From Reichenbachiella ulvae (GTDB taxonomy: Bacteria > Bacteroidota > Bacteroidia > Cytophagales > Cyclobacteriaceae): a DNA stretch of 64,000 nucleotides. Below the pieces are notes generated by a model. It was not told the DNA's origin and searched no databases. It saw only the letters and a list, made by a program, of their open reading frames with translations. This document shows positions 36,273 to 43,375 of the stretch, piece by piece. Where the stretch lies: contig NZ_JAOYOD010000001.1 in NCBI RefSeq assembly GCF_025833875.1, forward strand, positions 1,240,001 through 1,304,000, read 5' to 3'. Each line of letters begins with the position of its first letter. Position 1 is the stretch's first letter. Position numbers and translations under genes: made by a program.

Positions 36273-37673
36273 CTACATATAGTCTTTTGGGTCTACAGGT
36301 TTCCCGTCTTTACGAACTTCATAATGGAGATGAAATGCTGTTGACCTTCCGGTGGTTCCTACATATCCGATTACATCTCCACGTTGCACCTGATCCCCTT
36401 GCTCTACAGCAAAACCACTTAAATGCGCGTACCTCGTTTCAAATCCACCGCCATGATCAATTACCACAAGTCTCCCATAACCACCTTCTTGAAATTCAAT
36501 TTTGCTTGCCACCCCATTGGCTGTCACTATTACCTTGGTTCCTTTCTTTGCACTAAAGTCTAAGCCGCCATGAAATTGTCTAACCTTATCTATAGGGTGT
36601 ATTCGCATACCATAACCAGAAGGTGGGAAGTCATAATCCCCATCCTTGATAGGCGAGATACTAGGGATATCTTCATCTGATTTTTCTGACACTGAAAACG
36701 GAATGTTCATCATTTCTAGCTCAGGAAAACCTTCAGTAAGATATTCAGGTCCTGAGAATGGAAAGTTCATCTCTGTAAATTCATTCGCTAACTTCTCTGG
36801 GGCCGAAAAGGACATGGTCATCGTCACCAAAACCGGAATAATCAGTAAATAGTTCAATAGCTGCCATTTGGTACTCTTATCTTTAGAAATCATCTTGATA
36901 CGTTTTTTCATTGTTAAACCATTAAAATAATTGTAGATCCCTATTCTTCTGTGTGAATCAATGAGCTGGTTGAGCATCAATTGCAAGTACTTGGATTTTT
37001 TAATGTCCCTTTGCAAAATAGCTGCATCCACCTGATATTCATGTACAGTTTTAAGGTCTCTCCGAAAGAGGTAGACAAATGGGTTGAACCATAGTACTGA
37101 AGCAAATAACTCTGTAGAAATTAAATCCAATGTATGCCAGGCCTTCCCGTGCCATTTTTCATGGTCGATGATCAGACGATCAATGGTATTCTTACTGTCG
37201 GCAGGTATGAAAATCCACTTGAAATAAGAAAAAACCAAGCGCCCCTTGTATTGAATGATAGTAAATGCACCATCTGTTTGGACAGAGGACTGTTGCTTGA
37301 TTTTAAACACTTTCAATAGGTTAAAAGTAAATTTGATCAAACTAACTATCACCCCCAAAACATAGACAAGTGCCAGCAAACTATTCCAATCCGAATGGGA
37401 CTGCTCGATTGCCTCGATAGGCTGGATTCTGTCATCAATCGACCCAAAATCCTCAAACAATACTGGTATCGTTTCAGTGGGCAAGGTATAACTGGATGTT
37501 AATTCTATATCTATCAAAGGTATGATCAGAGACACAGGTATCATAGCCAACAAATACACTCGGTTGATATGATGAAATGAAGACCTACTGAGTAATAGAT
37601 GATAAAACGAGTAAAGAACAATAAATACTCCGCTTACCTTAAGCAGGTAAAATATAGTATCAGTTACCATCAT
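36273..37673 (-). CDS. BlaR1-type M56 metallopeptidase fused to an M23 peptidase domain
   Basis: A 466-aa membrane protein. Three to four membrane segments (about 8-28, 40-55, 98-118 and 278-295) enclose an M56 zinc-protease domain with HEKWH (171-175, the HExxH motif) and LWFNPFVYLFRRDLKTVHEYQVD. After the last membrane segment the periplasmic part ends in an M23 (LytM-like) domain with GYGMRIHP, HGGLDF, YAHLSG and HLHYEVRKDG, all zinc ligands and catalytic residues being present. BlaR1-type proteins cleave BlaI-type repressors on sensing wall stress. Here an M23 endopeptidase module replaces the usual penicillin-binding sensor. It overlaps blaI by 14 bp. Confidence 0.92.
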   Translation of the reverse strand: MMVTDTIFYLLKVSGVFIVLYSFYHLLLSRSSFHHINRVYLLAMIPVSLIIPLIDIELTSSYTLPTETIPVLFEDFGSIDDRIQPIEAIEQSHSDWNSLLALVYVLGVIVSLIKFTFNLLKVFKIKQQSSVQTDGAFTIIQYKGRLVFSYFKWIFIPADSKNTIDRLIIDHEKWHGKAWHTLDLISTELFASVLWFNPFVYLFRRDLKTVHEYQVDAAILQRDIKKSKYLQLMLNQLIDSHRRIGIYNYFNGLTMKKRIKMISKDKSTKWQLLNYLLIIPVLVTMTMSFSAPEKLANEFTEMNFPFSGPEYLTEGFPELEMMNIPFSVSEKSDEDIPSISPIKDGDYDFPPSGYGMRIHPIDKVRQFHGGLDFSAKKGTKVIVTANGVASKIEFQEGGYGRLVVIDHGGGFETRYAHLSGFAVEQGDQVQRGDVIGYVGTTGRSTAFHLHYEVRKDGKPVDPKDYM

Positions 37674-38043
37674 CTTTCAAATTTTTGATCTTCGTTTCTA
37701 TTAACTGTCTCATTTGCTCTAATTCGGTAATACTTAACTCTTTGTCGTCAGTAAAAAACGAGGCGAATTTGCTTACAGAGCCATTAAAGAAGTTATTAAC
37801 CACTCCTTTGAAATGGACTCTGAAATAATCGCCTTTGGACACCAATGGATAGTACTGATTGGTTTTCCCAAAAGTCTCATAGCCGATAAATTTCTTCTTC
37901 GTCAAAACCCTTACAACAGTTTGCACGGTTGTATAGGCAGGTCTTGGCTCGGGAAACTTCTCCACTATATCTTTAAGAAAAGCCTTTTCAAGCTCCCATA
38001 GATACTGCATTACCTGTTCTTCCGCCTTTGTCAACTCTTTCAT
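37660..38043 (-). CDS. BlaI/MecI/CopY-family repressor
   Basis: A 127-aa winged-helix repressor (LTKAEEQVMQYLWELEKAFLKDIVEKFPEPRPAYTTVQTVVRVLTKKKFIGYE...). The wing and dimer helices are typical, and the helix KKKFI is near the site where BlaR1-type proteases cut family members. Its stop overlaps the M56-M23 gene by 14 bp, so sensor and repressor are made together. It probably autoregulates via a dyad upstream (38143-38178). Confidence 0.94.
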   Translation of the reverse strand: MKELTKAEEQVMQYLWELEKAFLKDIVEKFPEPRPAYTTVQTVVRVLTKKKFIGYETFGKTNQYYPLVSKGDYFRVHFKGVVNNFFNGSVSKFASFFTDDKELSITELEQMRQLIETKIKNLKDDGN

Positions 38044-38142
38044 TTCAATACGTATTTAAATTCGTAGCTACGCCCAACCCTCCAAAAACCCATTATTGTG
38101 CACGATAACCGGTCTTCATCAGTTTGAACGTCACAAACATAT

Positions 38143-38178
38143 GACTATAAATATAATTATACAACTATTTATATAGTC
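38143..38178. promoter_or_regulatory. Candidate BlaI operator dyad
   Basis: GACTATAAATA and TATTTATATAGTC form an imperfect inverted repeat about 100 bp upstream of the blaI-like start (CTATA...TATAG ends). BlaI-family operators are inverted repeats with a TACA/TGTA-type core, which this site only partly resembles. A further half-site (GTGACTAGATATGT) follows. Position supports a regulatory role; sequence support is weak. Confidence 0.4.
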
Positions 38179-38214
38179 GTGTGACTAGATATGTAATTAT
38201 AGGGCTGATGAAAT

Positions 38215-38370
38215 GCATAAGAAGCTCCCCTATTGTCCGCACCACCATTGTCTGCATCACGGATTAGAAGGATTGATGGATTGCACGGATGGGGAATCGA
38301 CCACAGAAAATCTGCGCAATCATGAAATCAGTATCATCCGTGTTTCTCCAATGTAACGTTTTGGCAAAAC
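38215..38370. repeat. Dispersed intergenic repeat, copy C
   Basis: Contains ccctattgtccgcaccacc, cggattagaaggattgatgg, gcacggatggggaat and tatcatccgtgtttct. These match the start and end of copy B (35788-35850 and 36165-36205) without its central 300 bp. No gene is seen between 38044 and 38392. Confidence 0.7.
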
Positions 38371-38392
38371 ATTGCCTACTTGAGACCTGAGC

Positions 38393-38923
38393 TTATTTTG
38401 CTTGTTGGATATCATATCCCCATCTTCTCAGTTCCTCGATTATTATCTCACCTTCTTCTGTTTCTATTTGCTTGCCAATCATTTTCTTTTTTCGGCCATA
38501 TTTGAAGTATACATGGACATCCGAAAAACCAAACATTGCAGTTCCAGTGGCCCCATAACTACCAGAAGTGTCAACTAGTTCCACATTTGAAATTTTATCC
38601 TTCTTGTATCGAGAAGAGTGTTTAAAGATTTTAACTCTCTTGGTGATCTTTATTGAGTTGTCTTTAATCTCTACTTCTTCGTCTCCAATCGCTGCCCAAT
38701 AAAAGTTGAAAAAATTGTAATAGAAACCCCAGAAAAAAAGAGCAAAGATCGGAAGAAAGAACATATTAAAATTCCCCATGATTATCCTTTCAATAGTTTG
38801 ATATACCCCACGTAGAAACCCTAGAAGCATCAATGTTAGGAAAATAGCGATTCCATAAGATTTAAAATCAGGGGTAATAAAAAGAGTTGATGAATGAGAT
38901 GTTCGTTCTATGTGAAGATTCAT
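38393..38923 (-). CDS. Hypothetical membrane protein (PH-like)
   Basis: A 176-aa protein with two membrane segments (about 25-42 and 50-72, FFLPIFALFFWGFYYNFFNF). A cytoplasmic beta-rich C-terminal domain (DEEVEIKDNSIKITKRVKIF...) resembles bacterial PH-like domains. The exact family is not recognised. It is transcribed alone between a repeat region and another membrane-protein gene. Confidence 0.65.
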   Translation of the reverse strand: MNLHIERTSHSSTLFITPDFKSYGIAIFLTLMLLGFLRGVYQTIERIIMGNFNMFFLPIFALFFWGFYYNFFNFYWAAIGDEEVEIKDNSIKITKRVKIFKHSSRYKKDKISNVELVDTSGSYGATGTAMFGFSDVHVYFKYGRKKKMIGKQIETEEGEIIIEELRRWGYDIQQAK

Positions 38924-39082
38924 TGTATTGATAAAAATGCTACCTAACCGAGTAAAATCCTAATACTTGTTTTATAACCTATATTCATGATTAAAATTCT
39001 CTCTCTCGAAAATGCTGCGGGAAGCAGGCTGCTAAGCTGCTCGGAAACCAAACTAAAACATCCTGCCGAAACTTCCCAGCTG

Positions 39083-39775
39083 CTAGGTGCGATTCGTTTC
39101 ATTTTGTGGCTGGCTGCTTGCCCCTATTTTCCTCAAAAGGGACTTCCCGAAGGTTCTTAGGATAGTGGGAATCAGGATGGCGAGTAGCAAAAGAGTGAAT
39201 TTGGTGATGGTGATATAACCTAGCATACCGGCTAACGTTTCGTTTTTGGCAGGAAATGTATCGAGTAGATGGTAGATGCTGTAGTTTTCGATCATATCCA
39301 TGACGAACCATATCATGGGAATAAGCAGTAGAGTGATTCGAAATTGCCTCGAGATGGGCCCTCGTTTCGTGACGTAAAGGGACAATAGGATAAGAAATGC
39401 AAGCAGGGTAATGGGGAAGAAAACATCAATGGTATAAGTGAATTCCTTGTAGATAGCCATTCCGTATAGAGGAAACGAGGCGATACGGCTATATACTTCT
39501 TCACTTGAGAAGGAAGGAGCCTTGTCAAATATCTCTAAATCGTTTAGTGCAGTACTGACTGCTTTGGATGACCTGGGTATTTCGAAAAAGTGAGTTCCCA
39601 CGAAAGCGGCCATAAAGATGAGAAATGAACCAAAAAGCGTAGATCCCTTTGGAAATAGGCCGTCTGGCTTCTGATGGCTTTTAGTAGATCTCTCGGCATT
39701 AGAACTGAGCAAAGTACCCACCAGGAGTCCTAGAGAGAATACAATGGGGATATAAAGTAGGTGTGCGGATGTCAT
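39083..39775 (-). CDS. Hypothetical four- to five-helix membrane protein
   Basis: A 230-aa protein with membrane segments near 5-25, 48-66, 118-136, 145-163 and 188-208, and a short polar C-terminus. No enzymatic or transporter motif is recognised. The bases just downstream of its stop (39001-39082) contain a diverged inverted repeat (gaaaatgctgcgggaagcagg) but no gene. Function unknown. Confidence 0.65.
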   Translation of the reverse strand: MTSAHLLYIPIVFSLGLLVGTLLSSNAERSTKSHQKPDGLFPKGSTLFGSFLIFMAAFVGTHFFEIPRSSKAVSTALNDLEIFDKAPSFSSEEVYSRIASFPLYGMAIYKEFTYTIDVFFPITLLAFLILLSLYVTKRGPISRQFRITLLLIPMIWFVMDMIENYSIYHLLDTFPAKNETLAGMLGYITITKFTLLLLAILIPTILRTFGKSLLRKIGASSQPQNETNRT

Positions 39776-39846
39776 GGATAGTAGTATTTTTGTCCATGCA
39801 AATCTTAGTTTTTAATCTTTCGAAATTCTTGGTGAATACCAACATT

Positions 39847-40446
39847 TCAGATTCTAATGCTGTTAAATAGCTTGCTGAAGTTAGTGGCGTCAATTCCTAA
39901 ATACGAGGCAATATACTTGTGAGGCACTTTTTGAAGAAGGTGCGGGCTTCTTTGGCAGAATGCAGTGAATCGCTCTTCTATAGACATGGATCGAAACTCA
40001 ATGTGTAGGTTAAGCAAGCGCACCAATAGCTTCTCATTGATCCGACGAAAAAGGGTCTCAATGTTCGGAAACTGGGCATAAAGGAGCTGCAGATCTTCAA
40101 AGCTCAGGCAATCCACCTCACTTGCGGTCACACTGGTAAAACCATACCTGGACGGGACTTGCTCAGAAAACGAATCCGGAATCGCACATAAATTGGGCGG
40201 ATAAGTAAAGGCAATCACATGCTTTTTATCGTGTTGATCATAATGACACATCTGAACCCCGCTCCTGATTAAAAAGAGCTGTTTTTGCACTTGTCCGGGC
40301 CTGATGAGGCTCTCATTTCTCTTTAGGGTTTTGGATTTAATCTTTTCTTGAATGGCATTAAACTCCTCCTGACTGATGGGATGAAATCGGTTTAAAAATT
40401 CATGACGATCCGCTGTACTAAAGGATTCAGTTCGATTGGTCTGCAT
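39847..40446 (-). CDS. Crp/Fnr-family transcriptional regulator
   Basis: A 199-aa regulator with a cNMP-binding-type domain (about 25-115: FNAIQEKIKSKTLKRNESLIRPGQVQKQLFLIRSGVQM) and a C-terminal helix-turn-helix (VPHKYIASYLGIDATNFSKLFN). There are no Fnr-type cysteines, so it is not an Fe-S sensor. The ligand is unknown; small Bacteroidota members of this type often lack cAMP-contact residues. Its start overlaps the GrpB gene by 20 bp, so they are co-transcribed. Confidence 0.9.
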   Translation of the reverse strand: MQTNRTESFSTADRHEFLNRFHPISQEEFNAIQEKIKSKTLKRNESLIRPGQVQKQLFLIRSGVQMCHYDQHDKKHVIAFTYPPNLCAIPDSFSEQVPSRYGFTSVTASEVDCLSFEDLQLLYAQFPNIETLFRRINEKLLVRLLNLHIEFRSMSIEERFTAFCQRSPHLLQKVPHKYIASYLGIDATNFSKLFNSIRI

Positions 40447-40969
40447 TCGTTTTTTCGCTTTCGATGATCGAGTTTATAAAATCGTTTACATGTAATTCTT
40501 TCAGCTCTGCATAGCGCTTCTTGTCTTGATGGGCCTGTTCGGCTAATTCATATTTCATGTTTTGGTATTTCAATCGAGCCCAATCATTTTTTCTCATAAA
40601 ATCACGGGACAAAATGTGTCTCTCCAGGGCCTGGCTGTCCATAGGGCATACATACAGATGATGCACGATAGCATCTAAAACCTCGTGAGTCAGTTGGCCT
40701 GTACGTTTAAAAACCTCGCGCTGTTCGATTCCCTGGTTGCCATTGTGATAATACCCGATTTCAATCAACCCCGCTTTAATTTTCTCAAATTCCCATTCTT
40801 CCCTGTAGACAATATCAATGTCGATGATGTCTTTCGCATCCAGATTGGCCACAGAGGTACTCCCTACGTGTTCTATTTGACAATCAAGTCCCTCTAGGCC
40901 TTTTTCAATTTCCCCTTTTAGTTTCACGAAGTGGACAGTCCAGTCAGGCGTGTATTTTTTTATTAGCAT
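40427..40969 (-). CDS. GrpB/UPF0157-family nucleotidyltransferase-like protein
   Basis: A 180-aa protein. The motif IEHVGSTSVANLDAKDIIDIDIVY is the GrpB signature (GST..P/L..K.IIDI), an MNT-like nucleotidyltransferase fold with the DID acidic pair. The family's function is not established. It ends inside the start of the Crp-like gene (20-bp overlap), indicating one operon. Confidence 0.9.
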   Translation of the reverse strand: MLIKKYTPDWTVHFVKLKGEIEKGLEGLDCQIEHVGSTSVANLDAKDIIDIDIVYREEWEFEKIKAGLIEIGYYHNGNQGIEQREVFKRTGQLTHEVLDAIVHHLYVCPMDSQALERHILSRDFMRKNDWARLKYQNMKYELAEQAHQDKKRYAELKELHVNDFINSIIESEKTNADQSN

Positions 40970-41012
40970 GGGTATTTCACTTTCCTTTATTGATGATGGT
41001 TATAACTGACTG

Positions 41013-41927
41013 TTAAAAGCGAATGCTGTATTCCAAATTCGCAATAAAGCTTCTTGTCAGTCCGTCTGGTCGGGCTTCTCTCACGATAAATGGCATGCCT
41101 AAATTGAGTTGGATGCTATTCTTACTATTAATTTCATAATCTATGTAAGCATTGCCATTGAGTGTAAGTCCCTGAGATCCGACTATTTCTTCTGTTACAT
41201 TGTTTTCATCTGTGTACTTGTCGTTAGTCAGATGATAGATGGGCAAAATACTTGGTGTCAATTTGAGTTTCGAGGTGATATGGATGGGATAGGAAACACG
41301 GAGTAAAACATCCCCAGCCCTTTCAAATTGATTGGTGGACTGAAAAGATCGTAGATCAGAATCAATTGGATAATCTGAAGCCATAAATTGATTGGCATTT
41401 TGAGTCAACGGTTGTTGAAGGGCTACAACCCATTGTATTTTCTTGATTTCATAACTAACTCCGAATATAAGATCAAAAGTCCCCAAACTCGCCTGATAGT
41501 CCATCGGTAGCGGGAGGTTGTTCAGTTGTTCATTTGCGTCAGACAAAGGGATTTTACTACCCAGCGTTAGATTGATTCTGTCGTTGACTTTAAAGTTGGC
41601 ATTGACAAAAATGTCCGACAGTCCGAATGTAGAAATGCCATTTCCATTTTGAGCAAGTGTTGTCAATTTAATATCAAGTCCCCATTTCTTATTTAATTGT
41701 CTATTGTACTCAAGATAAGTACCATAGGCAGAAATAGAGTGGTCTGCATTCCCCAAAAATGCGCCTACTTTTAATCGATTGTTGACCACTTTAGCACTGT
41801 CGTCACTATTAGGTTTGAAGCTGTTGATGGTACAAAACCCCGCGTCACTACAACCCTGTCCGAATAAATGGTGAGTACCTAAAGCGAAAAAAGCTATGGC
41901 TACTAAAAAGGATTTCAATTTTGTCAT
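41013..41927 (-). CDS. Probable outer-membrane beta-barrel protein, hypothetical
   Basis: A 304-aa protein with a signal sequence (TKLKSFLVAIAFFALGTHHL, cleaved near FGQG). Alternating strands (INLTLGSKIPLS, RAGDVLLRVSYPIHI, NSIQLNLGMPF) and a C-terminal aromatic end (NLEYSIRF) are typical of an outer-membrane barrel. ATG 41927 is preferred over 41966 because it puts the signal at the N-terminus. The substrate is unknown. Confidence 0.75.
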   Translation of the reverse strand: MTKLKSFLVAIAFFALGTHHLFGQGCSDAGFCTINSFKPNSDDSAKVVNNRLKVGAFLGNADHSISAYGTYLEYNRQLNKKWGLDIKLTTLAQNGNGISTFGLSDIFVNANFKVNDRINLTLGSKIPLSDANEQLNNLPLPMDYQASLGTFDLIFGVSYEIKKIQWVVALQQPLTQNANQFMASDYPIDSDLRSFQSTNQFERAGDVLLRVSYPIHITSKLKLTPSILPIYHLTNDKYTDENNVTEEIVGSQGLTLNGNAYIDYEINSKNSIQLNLGMPFIVREARPDGLTRSFIANLEYSIRF

Positions 41928-42720
41928 ATCTCGTTGGTTATAGTCGAGTTCAATAATAGCCACCACCCAGATAAGGCACTGTGCGCTCCGAGCTTTCTAC
42001 AATCCGATAAATTTAGGTGATCTGCCGCTGTATTCAAATTGTTCAGATGGCTCAGTTTTTATATAGAGGTGTGGCTATATAGCGGTAATCAATACCGACT
42101 TAAATATTCTGATTTGATAAGGTAACAATACCAATCAATTAAAATGAAATCATCTCATCTTCTACCAATGACTGATTATTCAATTCCCCCTTTTGGAAGC
42201 GGTTCGACGCATCGAGGGTTAGTGGGATTTGTACATGGCTAGAAGCCAGACTTTGACTTATAGATAGGTTTCAATCGGCTGTTTACAATTGTCAGATTCA
42301 CGGATTGAAGGGACTGAAGTAATTTCATGGATGGTGGGATTTAAGCTGGTTGGGTAAAACACTTGAGGTAGAAATAGTTTTTTAGTGATGTGTGCGTGAT
42401 TAATCCCCCTGCCCCCCTTTAATAAAGTGGGAATATAACTTGCAAAGTATTGTTGTATCTTCAGCGGTTACTCTACTACATTCGGTAGCTGTGATTTGAA
42501 ATAGAATTCAGTCAATTGAACTCATCTAGTCTTCTACCAAAGTATGAATATTCGATTCCGCCTTTCGGAAAGCCGTTCGATGCATCCAGGGCTAGGGGAT
42601 TTGTACGGAGCTACCAACCCGCTAGCTCACATTGCCAAGCCTGCCTATACCGATCCAAAAAATCAGTGAAATCATGAAATCCGTTCCATCCGTGTTTCCC
42701 ACTATATTTTCTATCAACAA
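41928..42720. repeat. Dispersed intergenic repeats, copy D, with a fossil gene tail
   Basis: About 790 bp with no gene. A block at 42160-42240 (ctaccaatgactgattattc, gcggttcgacgcatcgaggg) and a second at 42401-42620 (tattgttgtatcttcagcgg, gtcttctaccaaagtat) match copy B. At 42243-42285 the text (agactttgacttatagatag) matches the end of the propeller-sensor gene at 28165-28200 (atactctgacttatcgattg), including its stop region. A copy of that gene's 3' end has therefore been carried here. Confidence 0.65.
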
Positions 42721-42755
42721 AAAGCGCCCAAACCTATCAGGCCCGGGCGCTTTTT
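42721..42755 (-). terminator. Bidirectional hairpin terminator
   Basis: AAAGCGCCC and GGGCGCTTT pair in a 9-bp stem with A/T tails on both sides, about 120 bp beyond the stop of the NTF2-like gene on the minus strand. Confidence 0.7.
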
Positions 42756-42874
42756 AGTGAGTTAATGAGAAACTGAGTTACTCAGTTAATAGGTTTGGCT
42801 TCTTCCCAATCCTTCCCTTCCTAATAACCAATTAACCCAATAACTTATTAACTATTAACCAATTAACTCAATCC

Positions 42875-43228
42875 CTACTGTTCGTAGTAAAATCTTTCGT
42901 GAACGATCTGGCCGTTTTCCCATTTCTGAACGCCCACTTGCTCCATCTGTACTCTGTTGCCATCCTGGAAAGTCAAATCCATTACCGTCTCATGAATCAC
43001 TACTCCTGCTTCTTCGTCTGATGTGATTGCCTTCACCTCCAAGCCATGGAATTCTTTCACCATACTCAAAAACTCTTCTTCGTGCTTTCTAACTTCAGCC
43101 TTTCCTTCCCAGGTTCCTCTTGGCTCAGTGATTACGATGCTCTCTCCGTAGTACTTATCAAATGCTTCAAGCAATTGACCTTGTCCTATCATGTTGTAGA
43201 TGTCTACTGTTTTTTCTCTTAATGTCAT
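42875..43228 (-). CDS. SnoaL/NTF2-like protein
   Basis: A 117-aa cone-shaped NTF2-like fold (SnoaL type). The typical order of helix DIYNMIGQGQLLEAFDKYY, strand IVITEPRGTWEGKAEVRKHEEEFLSMV and paired strands AITSDEEAGVVIHETVMDLTF is present. Such proteins are small enzymes or binding proteins acting on diverse substrates, so no substrate is assigned. It is a monocistronic gene flanked by clear terminators. Confidence 0.85.
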   Translation of the reverse strand: MTLREKTVDIYNMIGQGQLLEAFDKYYGESIVITEPRGTWEGKAEVRKHEEEFLSMVKEFHGLEVKAITSDEEAGVVIHETVMDLTFQDGNRVQMEQVGVQKWENGQIVHERFYYEQ

Positions 43229-43314
43229 GGTTTCTTGTATTTATGTGTTGGTACATATAAACTGATATTGTAAATATATGTTGCAACAAATTTCAATTAT
43301 TTAAGAAAAAAATA

Positions 43315-43348
43315 AGCCCGGTACAAGTCAAGTGACCTGGACCGGGCT
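43315..43348 (-). terminator. Intrinsic terminator of the cellulase gene
   Basis: AGCCCGGT and ACCGGGCT form an 8-bp GC-rich stem. On the minus strand it is followed by TATTTTTTTC, and it lies 28 bp past the cellulase stop. Confidence 0.85.
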
Positions 43349-43375
43349 ATAACTATAAGAGCATCTGTGTTTTAA

